The notes beneath the pieces are model-generated. The model searched no databases and was not told where the DNA came from. It saw nothing but the letters and a program-made list of their open reading frames with translations. A stretch of DNA of 64,000 nucleotides from Bradyrhizobium manausense (lineage in GTDB: Bacteria > Pseudomonadota > Alphaproteobacteria > Rhizobiales > Xanthobacteraceae). The first letter of the stretch is position 1. Every line of letters begins with the position of its first letter. The stretch is taken from NCBI RefSeq assembly GCF_018129685.1, contig NZ_JAFCLG010000001.1, positions 1,240,001 through 1,304,000 on the forward strand, given 5' to 3'. This document shows, one piece after another, positions 42,987-53,841 of this stretch. Both the position numbers and the translations under genes were made by a program.

Positions 42987-43706
42987 ATGCAGCGAGACAT
43001 GGCACTTCTTGACGATGCGATCGACGCCTGCGGGGGCCTCGCCCGCTGGAACAGCTTGAGCCGGTTCACTTTGCATCTATCCGTTGGCGGCAGCCTGTTT
43101 TCCGACGCTGGACATGCCCGCGAATTCAAGGATGTCACCGCCGAGGGATCGACGCGTACACAATCGGTCCGCTTCACCGGAATCACCGGCGGCGAACAAT
43201 CCGGCGCGTTTCAGCCTGATGCGATCACGATCGAGAGCCTGGATGGCCAGGTGCTGCGAACCTGGCGCAACCCGAGCCTTGCTTTCCCCACCAACGGCAC
43301 GCACGCGCTGGCGGATGAGTTGCACCTCGTCTGCTTCTGCGGCGCCCAGATCTGGAATTATCTTACGACCCCGTTTCTTCTTGCGCGCCCCGACGTCGTG
43401 GTCGAGGAGCTGCCCCCGTGGCAGGAGAACAACGAAATCTGGCGACGCCTTCGCGCGCAATTCCCGCCCAGCGTCATCAGCCTCGCGTCGGAGCAGATCT
43501 TTTATTTCGACGAGAGCGCCCTGCAGCGGCGGACCGATCATGATCTCCTGGGTGCGCGCGTCGCGCACTATTCCTGGGCCCACGAAACATTTGCCGGCAT
43601 CGTCGTTCCAACACTTCGGCGCACTTTGGCGCTACAGCCGGACGGTACCGTCGTGGCCAAGCCCGTGCTCATCGACGTCGAAATCTTCGACGCTGTCTTC
43701 GAGTGA
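42987..43706 (+). CDS. Protein of unknown function
   Basis: The 239-residue product has no signal peptide or membrane segment. It starts with a short helix ('LLDDAIDACGGLARWNSLSRF') and is then rich in beta-strand-like segments ('HLSVGGSLF', 'FTGITGGEQSGAF', 'AHYSWAHETFAGIVVPTLRRTL', 'LIDVEIFDAVF'). This looks like a lipocalin- or LolA-like barrel, but I recognise no catalytic motif. ATG 42999 is an alternative start 12 bp inside. It follows the second STAND regulator by 106 bp and precedes an AraC gene by about 197 bp. Confidence 0.7.
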   Translation: MQRDMALLDDAIDACGGLARWNSLSRFTLHLSVGGSLFSDAGHAREFKDVTAEGSTRTQSVRFTGITGGEQSGAFQPDAITIESLDGQVLRTWRNPSLAFPTNGTHALADELHLVCFCGAQIWNYLTTPFLLARPDVVVEELPPWQENNEIWRRLRAQFPPSVISLASEQIFYFDESALQRRTDHDLLGARVAHYSWAHETFAGIVVPTLRRTLALQPDGTVVAKPVLIDVEIFDAVFE

Positions 43707-43903
43707 CCGACAAGTCCGTGAAACAGACTAAAGTCGAAGTTCCCGCGACCCGTCGCCGCACCCGATCCATCCCCACACAATCTAACAGATCCTCATCACC
43801 CCTAACGGGCGTCCGAGCCTGCTCGCGCCTATCCTGTCAGCGTATCGAGGATGCGAGTCCACCGGTCATACCGAGCGACCGTGAAGCTCAGAAGGATCAA
43901 GCG

Positions 43904-44896
43904 ATGCTAGCCGAACTGCAGAGGACCCACGCCCGGATCAATCTTGCGGCCGCGCCAAGGGATCACGAGGCGCCCGGCACGACCCAGGCGATCGCCCGGG
44001 AAAGCGAGTGGCGCAAGATCGCTTGCAGCTCACACGCAGTGGCAGACGAGATCACGATCTCGCGCTGGGAAGACTCGCGGGAGGCCTCCTGGCACGCAGC
44101 GACGACGCCGCCCGATCGGTATTTCGTCGGCATTGCGCTGAAGCCAACGCGTGCTATCCTGAGCAGGGACCGTCGCGTCATTTTCGACGGCACCATGCCG
44201 TCGGGCACGCTTTATGTCAGCGCGCCGTCGCGACAGCTGAGCGCGCAATTCCAGGCTCCCTGCGCCTTTCTGCACCTTCACATCTCCGCCGAGCATTTCC
44301 CGACGCGATGGTCCGGGACCGCAGCCGAAGGCCTCGACGACCTGATTCTGCTACGCGATCCGCTCGCCGCAGGACTGGTCAAGGCGCTCGCCGAGCAGGG
44401 CGACGCCGTGGATCACCAATTTACGCATTGCATCGGCCAGATCCTTGCGATGCATCTGGCCCGGCCGGAATTGCCGCGCGCCAAGGTTAATGCCTTGCCA
44501 AAATGGCGCCTGCGCCGCGTCGAGCAACATATCGCCGCTCATTTCGAACGCGGCATCAGCCTGTCCGAGCTCGCCGGCGTCGCGGGCCTTTCAAGGATGC
44601 ATTTCGCCGCTCAGTTTCGCGCAGCGACCGGATACCGTCCGCGTGAGTACCTCCTCAATCATCGTATCGAGCAGGCCAAATCGTTGCTGACCACGACCTC
44701 GCGGCCGCTGGCCGAGATCGCGCTTGCCGTCGGGTTCAGCACCCAGGCGCATTTCTCGACCGTGTTCAAGCGCATCAGCGGCCAGACTCCGGCGCGATGG
44801 CGCGCAGGTGCCAGGAACGAGCGATCGGATGTTGAAGCGCCCCCTCGCCGCCGTCCATCCTGGGATGGCGACCGCTTTGCGGACACGGCCGCATGA
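43904..44896 (+). CDS. AraC family transcriptional regulator
   Basis: The product has 330 residues with an N-terminal sensor region and a C-terminal double HTH: 'GISLSELAGVAGLSRMHFAAQF' then 'PLAEIALAVGFSTQAHFSTVFKRISGQTPARWR', an almost ideal AraC signature. ATG 43904 has AGAAGGA upstream; an in-frame frame back to 43703 adds Arg/Ser-rich sequence without a ribosome binding site. A rho-independent terminator follows. Targets are not evident; the unknown-function gene just upstream is a candidate. Confidence 0.9.
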   Translation: MLAELQRTHARINLAAAPRDHEAPGTTQAIARESEWRKIACSSHAVADEITISRWEDSREASWHAATTPPDRYFVGIALKPTRAILSRDRRVIFDGTMPSGTLYVSAPSRQLSAQFQAPCAFLHLHISAEHFPTRWSGTAAEGLDDLILLRDPLAAGLVKALAEQGDAVDHQFTHCIGQILAMHLARPELPRAKVNALPKWRLRRVEQHIAAHFERGISLSELAGVAGLSRMHFAAQFRAATGYRPREYLLNHRIEQAKSLLTTTSRPLAEIALAVGFSTQAHFSTVFKRISGQTPARWRAGARNERSDVEAPPRRRPSWDGDRFADTAA

Positions 44897-44969
44897 CAAC
44901 GGTTTTGGCGTAAGCCCGCTCCCGCTTGCGCCGGCTCGCGCCCACTCCTCCCGGGCCACCGAGCCTCCT

Positions 44970-45004
44970 GGGCCGTCCCGCCCCCACGGGACGGCCCTTT
45001 CTTT
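44970..45004 (+). terminator. Rho-independent terminator
   Basis: A perfect 11-bp stem, GGGCCGTCCCG (44970-44980) with CGGGACGGCCC (44987-44997), closes a 6-nt loop and is followed by TTTCTTTT. It lies between the AraC gene and the convergent dps gene. The T-tract is on the + strand, so it terminates AraC transcription. Confidence 0.92.
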
Positions 45005-45021
45005 TGCTCACGAGTTCAGTG

Positions 45022-45522
45022 TCACGCATGCGGACCGGTGCGACCGGATTCGTACAGGAACCAGACCCGGCGTTCCGTCTCGTCGATCCAGTTCTCGATC
45101 AGGCTTGCTGTCGCGACGTCGCCATACTCATCGCAGAGCTCGTGAACCCGCCGCATCTCCCGCGTCAGCTGCTGGTTGTCGCTGCGCAACTCCGCCAGCA
45201 TGTCCATGGGATCGACATAGTCGGCATCGTTGTCGAGAATGCGCTGCTCGCGCGCGATCTGACCGATTGAGCGCAGCGTCGTGCCACCGATCTTGCGCGC
45301 ACGTTCGGCAATGTCATCGGTCATGGCAAATATCTGATCGGACTGCTCGTCCAGCAACAGATGATAGTCGCGAAAGTGAGGGCCCGACATGTGCCAATGG
45401 AAATTCTTGGTCTTCAGATAGAGCGCGAAGACGTCGGCCAGCAGCGCACGCAGCGAGGCGGGAATATCCCTGATCGCATTGGTGCCGAGATCGGTCGGGC
45501 TTTGGAGGTCTGCTTTTGTCAT
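45022..45522 (-). CDS. dps: Dps family DNA-binding ferritin-like protein
   Basis: The 166-residue protein has the Dps ferroxidase signature: 'KTKNFHWHMSGPHFRDYHLLLDEQSDQI' with His42, His54, Asp58 and Asp62 (the last is Glu in E. coli Dps, a conservative change). It forms hollow dodecamers that oxidise and store iron with hydrogen peroxide and protect DNA. No long Lys-rich N-terminal tail is present, so DNA binding may be weak. It is convergent with the AraC gene. Confidence 0.93.
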   Translation of the reverse strand: MTKADLQSPTDLGTNAIRDIPASLRALLADVFALYLKTKNFHWHMSGPHFRDYHLLLDEQSDQIFAMTDDIAERARKIGGTTLRSIGQIAREQRILDNDADYVDPMDMLAELRSDNQQLTREMRRVHELCDEYGDVATASLIENWIDETERRVWFLYESGRTGPHA

Positions 45523-45712
45523 TCTATGATCCTTCGATGAGCGCAGCAGACCTCTAGCAGGGCCTTGTGCGGAGATTCTTTCGCCTTACGCGCGGCGATT
45601 TCGAATTCGCACGGGTGGCGTTCTCTCCACGTCGCAGCCCGCAATGACGGAGTTCCTGGCGATGACACCACTTGCACGGCCGACACGATGCGGCATCGGC
45701 TGACGCAGTTCT

Positions 45713-46692
45713 CTATCCCGCCGGCAGCGCATCGAGGTGGCAGGCCACCCATTGCTCGTCTTCGGCTGAGCGAAGCTGCGGCTCTTCCGTCCGGCAACGG
45801 TCGAACACATACGGACAGCGTGTGTGGAAGCGACAGCCGCTCGGGGGATTGATCGGGCTCGGCACGTCGCCGCTGAGGATGATCGGACTGCGCTTGGCGC
45901 CAGGCTCCGGCAGCGGCACCGCCGAGAGCAACGCCTTGGTGTAAGGATGTCGGGGCGCCGCAAAGATCTGCCGGCGCGGCGCCACCTCGACGATCTTGCC
46001 GAGATACATTACCGCGACGCGATGGGTCATGTGCTCGACGATCGCGAGATCATGACTGATGAACAGCAGCGCAAGACCGAACTCGTGCTGGAGATCCTGC
46101 AACAGGTTGACGATCTGTGCCTTGACCGAGACGTCGAGCGCCGACACCGCCTCGTCGCAGACGATCAACTCGGGCTCGGCCGCGAGCGCCCGGGCGATGC
46201 CGATGCGCTGGCGTTGGCCGCCGGAAAACTCGTGGGGCTTGCGATTGAGCGCCTCGCGCGGCAGCCGCACCGTGTCCATCAACGCCGTCACGCGCGTTTC
46301 CAGATCGATCGCAGACTTGGCGAGACCGAAATTGCGGATCGGCTCGGCCAGGATGTCGCGTACGCTCATGCGTGGATTGAGGCTCGAAAACGGATCCTGG
46401 AACACGACCTGCACGCGGCGGCGCATCTGGCGCATCGTGGCGGGCGCGGCGTCGTCGATGCGCTGGCCGTCGAGGATCACCTGGCCGGACGTCACATCGA
46501 ACAGCCGCAGGATGGCGCGGCCAACCGTCGACTTGCCACAACCGGACTCGCCGACCAGCGACAGCGTCTCGCCGCGCGCAATCTCGAACGACACGCCGTC
46601 GACGGCGTAGACGAATTCGGTTTGCCGTCCGAACACGCCTTTCTTGACCGGAAAGTGCTTCTTGAGATCGTTGACCTGGAGCAGCGGGATAC

Positions 46693-46696
<4 letters not shown>
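45713..46696 (-). CDS. Dipeptide/oligopeptide-type ABC transporter ATP-binding protein (DppF/OppF family)
   Basis: The 327-residue ATPase has Walker A '[12 protein letters not shown]', signature '[16 protein letters not shown]', Walker B '[12 protein letters not shown]' and the C-terminal oligopeptide-transporter region with '[14 protein letters not shown]' cysteines, a site for a 4Fe-4S-like cluster in this family. ATG 46696 overlaps the DppD-type stop as ATGA. It is the distal gene of the importer 45713-51185. Confidence 0.93.
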
Positions 46697-47682
<986 letters not shown>

Positions 47683-47701
47683 CGCGATCAGCCTCGAAGC
47701 A

Positions 47702-48625
47702 CTAGAGACGCTTGGCCATGCGCGGATCCAGCGCATCGCGAAGGCCGTCGCCGAGCAGGTTCACGGCGAGCACGGTCACGGAGAGGAAGGCGGCCGGGAA
47801 GAACACGATGTAGGGCTTGACCTGCCACAGCGCGCGGCCCTCCGCCATGATGTTGCCCCAGGACGGAATGGTCGGCGGTGTGCCGGCGCCGATAAAGGAC
47901 AGGATTGCCTCGGTGATCATGGCGCTGGCGCAGATATAAGTCGCCTGCACCAGCATTGGCGCGACCGTGTTGGGCAGGATGTGACGCAGAATGATCATCG
48001 GCGTACGCGTGCCGCAGGCGATCGCGGCGTCCACATAGGGCTGCTCGCGCAACGACAGCACCACACTGCGAACGAGACGGGAGACGCGCGGGATTTCGGC
48101 GACGGTGATCGCCAGGATCACGTTGCCGACGCTGCCGCGCGTCAACGCCATCAGCGCAATCGCCAGCAGGATCGGTGGGATCGACATCATGCCATCCATG
48201 AAGCGCATCAGGATGCCGTCGGCCCATCGAACGAAGCCCGAGACCATGCCGATGGCGAGACCGATCGCCGAGGCGAATATCGCAACCGACAGCCCGACCG
48301 TGAGCGAGACTCGCGCGCCGAACAGCACGCGCGAATAGATGTCGCGGCCGAGCACGTCGGTACCGAACCAGTAGGCTGCCGACGGCGCCCGGGTGCGCCT
48401 GGCGGGCGCCAGCGCGGTCGGATCAACCGTCCAGAGATACGGCGCGAAGACCGCGATCAGCACCAGCGCCAGCAGCAACGCGCCGCCGATCGCGACGGTG
48501 GGATGGCCGCGCAGGAACCCGATGAAGCCGCGCCGGATCGTGACCGGCCGCAGGATTTCGGGCAGCTGCGGCGCAAGGACGAGGCCGGCGGGAAGCGATT
48601 GCGGATTGACGGTCGTATCGGTCAA
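47702..48625 (-). CDS. Dipeptide-type ABC transporter permease (DppC family)
   Basis: A 307-residue permease with an N-terminal cytoplasmic stretch, a first membrane helix ('[21 protein letters not shown]'), the DppC hallmark '[27 protein letters not shown]' and the EAA loop '[24 protein letters not shown]'. It overlaps the DppB-type gene by 4 bp and forms the translocation pore with it. Confidence 0.93.
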   Translation of the reverse strand: MTDTTVNPQSLPAGLVLAPQLPEILRPVTIRRGFIGFLRGHPTVAIGGALLLALVLIAVFAPYLWTVDPTALAPARRTRAPSAAYWFGTDVLGRDIYSRVLFGARVSLTVGLSVAIFASAIGLAIGMVSGFVRWADGILMRFMDGMMSIPPILLAIALMALTRGSVGNVILAITVAEIPRVSRLVRSVVLSLREQPYVDAAIACGTRTPMIILRHILPNTVAPMLVQATYICASAMITEAILSFIGAGTPPTIPSWGNIMAEGRALWQVKPYIVFFPAAFLSVTVLAVNLLGDGLRDALDPRMAKRL

Positions 48626-49563
48626 TAGCGGATCCTCGGGTCAACGAGCGTATAGATGACGTCGATCATCAGATTGACGAGGACATAGACGAAGCTGAAC
48701 AGCAGCACGATGCCCTGGATGACGGGATAGTCGCGGCGCAGGATCGCATCGATCGTGAGGCGGCCGAGACCGGGGATCGCGAACACGCTTTCCGTCACGA
48801 CGGCGCCGCCGATCAGCAGCGCGATGCCGAGCCCGATGACGGTCACGATCGGCACGGCCGCGTTCTTCAGCGCGTGAATGAACAGGATGCCGCTCTGCCC
48901 CATGCCCTTGGCCTTGGCAGTGCGGATGTAGTCCTGCTGCAGCACTTCGAGCATGGCGGCGCGCGTGATGCGCGCGACCAGCGCGATATAGACGCAGCCG
49001 AGCGCGATCGCCGGCAGGATCAGGTTTTGCAGCCACGGCCAGAAGCCATCGGTCAGCGGCGTATAGCCCTGCACGGGAAGCCATTCGAGCTCGAGCGCGA
49101 ATACATAGGCCAGCACATAGCCGACCACGAAGACCGGCAGCGAGAATCCGAACACGGCGAAACCCATGATGGCACGGTCGATCAGGCTGCCGGCTTTCCA
49201 CGCAGCCACGACGCCGAGCGGCACCGCGACCACGATGGTGAGCAGCAGCGTGATCACCATCAACGAGAGCGTCGGCCCGAGACGTTGCCCGATCATCGTC
49301 GACACCGGCAGGTTGGTGAAGATCGAGGTGCCGAGATCCCCGTGCAGAATGCGCCAGACCCAGCTTCCGAACTGGATCAGGAACGGCCGGTCGAGGCCGA
49401 GGCTCTGACGGATGCGCTCCACATCCTCCGGACTTGCCTGGTCGCCCGCGATGACCACCGCGGGGTCACCCGGCGCGATGTAAAGCAGGCTGAACACGAA
49501 CAGCGCGACGATTGCCATCACCGGCAAGGTCGCGACGACGCGACGGAGGATGTAGGAGAGCAT
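48622..49563 (-). CDS. Dipeptide-type ABC transporter permease (DppB family)
   Basis: A 313-residue permease with six predicted membrane segments, the family start 'YILRRVVATLPVMAIVALFVFSLLYIAPGDPA' and the EAA loop 'RTAKAKGMGQSGILFIHALKNAAVPIVTVIG'. It begins 17 bp after the binding-protein gene and overlaps dppC by 4 bp. Confidence 0.93.
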   Translation of the reverse strand: MLSYILRRVVATLPVMAIVALFVFSLLYIAPGDPAVVIAGDQASPEDVERIRQSLGLDRPFLIQFGSWVWRILHGDLGTSIFTNLPVSTMIGQRLGPTLSLMVITLLLTIVVAVPLGVVAAWKAGSLIDRAIMGFAVFGFSLPVFVVGYVLAYVFALELEWLPVQGYTPLTDGFWPWLQNLILPAIALGCVYIALVARITRAAMLEVLQQDYIRTAKAKGMGQSGILFIHALKNAAVPIVTVIGLGIALLIGGAVVTESVFAIPGLGRLTIDAILRRDYPVIQGIVLLFSFVYVLVNLMIDVIYTLVDPRIRY

Positions 49564-49580
49564 CTGGCTTCAGCGTGTGA

Positions 49581-51185
49581 TCATGCGGTCTTCGATACGC
49601 CCCAGAAGAACGGCAACGGTCCCTTGGTGATACCGGAGACATTCTTGCGCCACGCCGTATAGCTCAGGAAGAAGCCGGTCGGCGCGTAGACGACGTCTTC
49701 GAATGCCGCCTTGTTGAGCCGGCTGACTGCGGCCTTTTCCTCGTCGAGATTCTTGGCGTCGAACCAGGCCGTGACCTCCTTCTCGGTATTGGCGCTGGTG
49801 GGCCAGCCGAACCAGGCCTTGTCGCCATTGGCGCGAATGGCGGTGTAGGGCGCGGGGTTGATGCAATCTGCGCCCGCATGCCAGGTGTGGAACATGTTCC
49901 AGCCGCCTTGTCCGGGCGGTGTCTTCTGCGCACGACGGGAGCCGACCGTGCCCCAATCGGTCGCGACGAAGTCGACATTCATGCCGAGCTTCTTCAGCAG
50001 GTCCGCGGTCACATCGCCGAACGCCTTGGTGATCGGCTGATCCTGCGCCACCAGACACGTGACCGGCTGGCCTGAATAACCGCTCTCGGCGAGCAGCTTC
50101 TTGGCTGCGTCGATATCACGCTTGCCCTTCAGAATCTCGCCGCCCGTTTCGGTGTACAGCGGCGTACCCGGCGTGAAGTAGCTGGGCAGCGGCTTCCACA
50201 GCGTCTCGTCGTCGCCGACGAGAGCGCGCATGTAGTCTTCCTGGCTCAGCGCCATCAGCACCGCGCGCCGCGCCCGCACGTCGTTGAAGGGCGGATACAG
50301 AAAATTCATGCGGAACGAGCCGATATTGCCGAGGGGATCGCCAATATCGACGCTGATGTTCTTGTTCTTCTTCAGGACGGGAACGAGGTCCGCGATCGGG
50401 TTCTCCCACCAGTCGATCTCGCCGTTCTGCAGCGCAGCCGCAGCCGTCGCCGGATCCGGCATCACGATCCATTCGATGCGATCGACCAGGATCTGCTTGC
50501 CGCCGGCCAGCCACGACACCTTCTCCTGCCGCGGCACGTAGTCGGCGAACTTCTCGAACACCGCCTTGGCGCCCGGGACCCACTCGCCCGTGGCGAACTT
50601 CATCGGCCCGGAGCCGACATAATCCGTGATCTGCTTGAACGGGTCGGTCTGCGCGATCCGTTCCGGCATGATGAAGGCGACCGGCGAATTGTTCTTGCCG
50701 AGCGCGTAGAGCATCTTCGGGAAGGGCTGCTTCAGCACCCACTTGAAGGTGCGATCGTCGACCGCGGTCAACTCCTGCTGGATCGCCTTGAGCATCAGGC
50801 CCATCGGATCGCGCGCGGCCCAGCGATTGAGGCTCGCGACGACGTCCTTGCTCAGCACCGGCGTGCCGTCATGGAATTTCAAGCCCGAGCGCAGCTTGAA
50901 CGTCCAGGTCATGCCATCGTCGGTCACTTCTTCGGATTCGACCATCTGACGTTGTGGTACCAGCGACGAATCGACGCCGTACAGCGTGTCCCAGACCAGC
51001 GCCGCGGCGTTGCGCACGACATATTGCGTGCCCCAGATGGGATCGAAATTGGCAAGATTGGCCTGCGGCACGAAACGCAGGGTGCGGGCAGCCGCGCCTT
51101 GTGCGATCGCCGGGGCCGAGAGGCCTCCGGTCAATGCCAGACCGCTCGCGCCAGCCAGCCCCTTTAATACGGTCCTGCGATCCAT
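49581..51185 (-). CDS. Dipeptide-type ABC transporter substrate-binding protein, Tat-type leader (transporter A)
   Basis: A 534-residue family-5 binding protein. The leader has a twin-arginine motif (D-R-R-T-V-L-K-G), a hydrophobic stretch and 'PAIAQG' as a cleavage region. The mature chain shows 'TLRFVPQANLANFDPIWGTQYV', 'WTFKLRSGLKFHDGTPVLSKDVVASLNRW' and 'DVRARRAVLMALSQEDYMRAL'. It captures a peptide-like ligand for the permease and ATPases that follow. A 140-bp gap separates it from the second transporter upstream. Confidence 0.93.
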   Translation of the reverse strand: MDRRTVLKGLAGASGLALTGGLSAPAIAQGAAARTLRFVPQANLANFDPIWGTQYVVRNAAALVWDTLYGVDSSLVPQRQMVESEEVTDDGMTWTFKLRSGLKFHDGTPVLSKDVVASLNRWAARDPMGLMLKAIQQELTAVDDRTFKWVLKQPFPKMLYALGKNNSPVAFIMPERIAQTDPFKQITDYVGSGPMKFATGEWVPGAKAVFEKFADYVPRQEKVSWLAGGKQILVDRIEWIVMPDPATAAAALQNGEIDWWENPIADLVPVLKKNKNISVDIGDPLGNIGSFRMNFLYPPFNDVRARRAVLMALSQEDYMRALVGDDETLWKPLPSYFTPGTPLYTETGGEILKGKRDIDAAKKLLAESGYSGQPVTCLVAQDQPITKAFGDVTADLLKKLGMNVDFVATDWGTVGSRRAQKTPPGQGGWNMFHTWHAGADCINPAPYTAIRANGDKAWFGWPTSANTEKEVTAWFDAKNLDEEKAAVSRLNKAAFEDVVYAPTGFFLSYTAWRKNVSGITKGPLPFFWGVSKTA

Positions 51186-51325
51186 GAAGTCCTCCCAGTA
51201 ATGCCGCGATTCCGGCCGTTCATCGGCCAGGGGCAGGTGAAATCGAGCCCATTAGCGTGCAAATGGTATGCCAGTAACCACGCATTCGCCATCAGGATAT
51301 TACCGACTTTTTGATGAGCAGAGTG

Positions 51326-52996
51326 TCAAAGAGCGGCCGCCAGCACCGGCCCGGTGTCGATATGAGGGATCGCCTCGACCAGCTTGCGAGTATAGTCGGT
51401 TTTCGGATTATCGAATAGCGCGCGACTCTCGCCCTGCTCCACGATGCCGCCATTGCGCAGCACGATGGTGCGGTCGCAGAGCATGCGCACGACGTTGAGA
51501 TCGTGGCTGACGAACAGCAGCGCGATGTCGTTCTCGCGCCTGAGGCGATCGAGCAATTGGAGCACCACTGCCTGCACCGAGACGTCGAGCGCGGCGGTTG
51601 GCTCGTCCAGCACCAAAAGCCGCGGCCGGCAGGCAATCGCGCGCGCGATGCCGACGCGGGCCTTCTGGCCGCCCGAGAGCTGATGGGGAAAGCGCGGCAG
51701 GAGGTCGAGCGGTAATCCGACCCGCTCCGCACACTCATCCACGCGCTTGCGCAGCGCATCACCCGGGCGCATGCCGCCGAGGCGCATCAGGGGATGGGCG
51801 ATACAATCGAACGCCGTGTAGCGCGGATTGAGGCTTTCGTTCGGGTCCTGGAAGACCATCTGGATGTCTTTGCGCAAAGGCGAGTGGTGGAAGTCGCGCG
51901 AGGCGATGTGGCCGATCGACTGTCCGTCGAACACGATATCGCCCTCGCTCGGGTCGATCAGACGGCAGATCATCCGCGACGTCGTGCTCTTGCCCGAGCC
52001 GGATTCACCCACGAGCCCGACGCTCTCGCCACCGGTCATCGTCATCGAGAAGTCGGCAACCGCCGCGGAGCCCTTGTCGAAGCGCTTTGCCAGCTTCCGC
52101 ACCTCGAGCAGCGGCGGGGTGCCGTGCGCAACCTCTGTCCTTGGTCTGCCCGCGACCGCAACGACGCCCTCCCGCTCCTCCTCCGTGACGAGGTCCTCGA
52201 TGCGGGACGTCGCGGTCGGCGATGCCGCGACCAGGCGGCGGGTATAGGCATGCTGCGGCATGCTGAAGAGGGTCTTGGGACTGGCCTCCTCGACGATGCG
52301 TCCGCGCTCCATCACCGCGATGCGTCGGCAATAGCGCGCCGCGAGCCCGAGATCGTGCGTGATCAGGATCGTCGCCATGCCGCGCGCAGCGGCGATATCG
52401 GCCAGAAGATCCATCACCACCTTCTGCGTGGTGACATCGAGACCGGTAGTCGGCTCGTCGGCGATCAGGAGCGCCGGATTGCAGGAGATCGCGATTGCAA
52501 TCATCACACGCTGGCACATGCCGCCGGAGAGTTCGTGCGGATAGGCATTCATCCGCGCCTCGGGATCGCGGATCTGGACGGCGCGCAGCAAGTCGAGCGC
52601 TTCCGCGCGGGCGGCGTCCTTCGATATCTTCTTGTGGGTGAGGATCGCGTCCGCGATCTGCAGGCCGATCCCGCGGATCGGGTTCAGCGCGGCTCGCGGG
52701 TTCTGAAAGATCATCGACATCGCCGCGCCCTGGAGATGGCGAAGGTCGTCGCCCCTGAGCTTGGTCACGTCCTGACCGCGAAACAGGATTTTTCCGCCGG
52801 TGACGCGGCCGGCTGGATCGAGCAGCCGGGTCGTCGCGAAGCCTGTCACCGACTTGCCCGAGCCGCTCTCGCCGACGAGGCCGAGCATCTCGCCCTTTTC
52901 GACCGAGAGCGTGACACCGCGCACCGCCTCGACCATGCCCCGCCGCGTCGAGAACGTGACGTGGAGGCCGTCGATGCTGAGCAGCACCTCGCTCAT
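51326..52996 (-). CDS. Dipeptide-type ABC transporter double ATPase (DppD-DppF fused)
   Basis: A 556-residue protein with two complete ATPase domains. Domain 1 (about 1-265): 'GESGSGKSVTGF', '[16 protein letters not shown]', '[12 protein letters not shown]'. Domain 2 (about 300-545): 'GESGSGKSTTSRM', 'LSGGQKARVGIARAIA', 'LLVLDEPTAALD'. A short hydrophilic linker joins them. It replaces the two separate ATPases of the downstream transporter. Its start overlaps the permease stop by 4 bp. Confidence 0.93.
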   Translation of the reverse strand: MSEVLLSIDGLHVTFSTRRGMVEAVRGVTLSVEKGEMLGLVGESGSGKSVTGFATTRLLDPAGRVTGGKILFRGQDVTKLRGDDLRHLQGAAMSMIFQNPRAALNPIRGIGLQIADAILTHKKISKDAARAEALDLLRAVQIRDPEARMNAYPHELSGGMCQRVMIAIAISCNPALLIADEPTTGLDVTTQKVVMDLLADIAAARGMATILITHDLGLAARYCRRIAVMERGRIVEEASPKTLFSMPQHAYTRRLVAASPTATSRIEDLVTEEEREGVVAVAGRPRTEVAHGTPPLLEVRKLAKRFDKGSAAVADFSMTMTGGESVGLVGESGSGKSTTSRMICRLIDPSEGDIVFDGQSIGHIASRDFHHSPLRKDIQMVFQDPNESLNPRYTAFDCIAHPLMRLGGMRPGDALRKRVDECAERVGLPLDLLPRFPHQLSGGQKARVGIARAIACRPRLLVLDEPTAALDVSVQAVVLQLLDRLRRENDIALLFVSHDLNVVRMLCDRTIVLRNGGIVEQGESRALFDNPKTDYTRKLVEAIPHIDTGPVLAAAL

Positions 52997-53841
52997 GTGC
53001 GCATCCGGGGATCGAGAATGTCGCGCATCCCGTCACCGAGGAGATTGAAGCACAGCACCGCCATCATCAGCGCGAGGCCCGGAAAGGCCACCAGCCACCA
53101 TCGCCCGGTCGAGATGAAGCGCGCACCTTCCGCGACCATGATGCCCCATTCCGGCGTCGGCGGCTTGACGCCAAGACCGATGAAGGAGAGGCCGGCCGCG
53201 TTGAGAATGGCCCAACCGAGGTTGAGCGAGATCTGCACCGCCATCGCCGGCAGGATGTTCGGCAGCAGGAAGCGCAAAACCACGGAAAAATGGCTCTCGC
53301 CGCAGGCGCGCGCCGCCTCCACCCAGCCGAGATTGCGGCGGACGTTCACCTCGGCGCGCGCAAAGCGGATGTAGAAAGGCAGATTGATGATCGCGGTTGC
53401 GATCACGATGTTCTCGATCCGGTTGCCGAGCGCTGCGACCATCGCCATCGCCAGCACGAACAGCGGAAAGGCCATCATGACGTCAACGAAGCGGCCGACC
53501 GCGCGGTCGAGCTTGCCGCCGGCATAGCCGCAGAACGCGCCGACGACGGCACCAATCGCGAAGGAGAGACCGACCGCGGACACCGCGATCGCCAGATCGA
53601 GCCGGGCTGCGACGACGAGGCGGCTGAAGACGTCGCGGCCAAGCTGATCGGTGCCCGCCAGATGCGCCGCGCTCGGCGGCTGCAAGGCATGCGAAACATT
53701 GGACACCACGGGATCGTAGGGCACGATCCACGGCCCGAAGATCGCGAGCAGGACGAACAGCGCTACGCCCGCCGCGGCAACTGCGGTGAGCGGGTTGCCG
53801 CGCAGGATCCAGACCGAGTGGCGGAGGGTGGCGCTGGTCAT
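52993..53841 (-). CDS. Dipeptide-type ABC transporter permease (DppC family, transporter B)
   Basis: A 282-residue permease with 'LAGTDQLGRDVFSRLVVAARLDLAIAV' and the EAA loop 'ARACGESHFSVVLRFLLPNILPAMAV'. ATG 53841 (start 'MTSATLRHS') overlaps the upstream permease stop as ATGA; an in-frame start at 53877 would add 12 residues inside that gene. It forms the pore with the next upstream gene product. Confidence 0.92.
   Translation of the reverse strand: MTSATLRHSVWILRGNPLTAVAAAGVALFVLLAIFGPWIVPYDPVVSNVSHALQPPSAAHLAGTDQLGRDVFSRLVVAARLDLAIAVSAVGLSFAIGAVVGAFCGYAGGKLDRAVGRFVDVMMAFPLFVLAMAMVAALGNRIENIVIATAIINLPFYIRFARAEVNVRRNLGWVEAARACGESHFSVVLRFLLPNILPAMAVQISLNLGWAILNAAGLSFIGLGVKPPTPEWGIMVAEGARFISTGRWWLVAFPGLALMMAVLCFNLLGDGMRDILDPRMRT

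Noticed and set aside
45652..45656. GGAAC (minus strand) upstream of dps as an EcfG general-stress promoter
   Set aside because: The matching CGTT element is not at 16-17 nt and the site is about 130 nt from the start; too weak to call.
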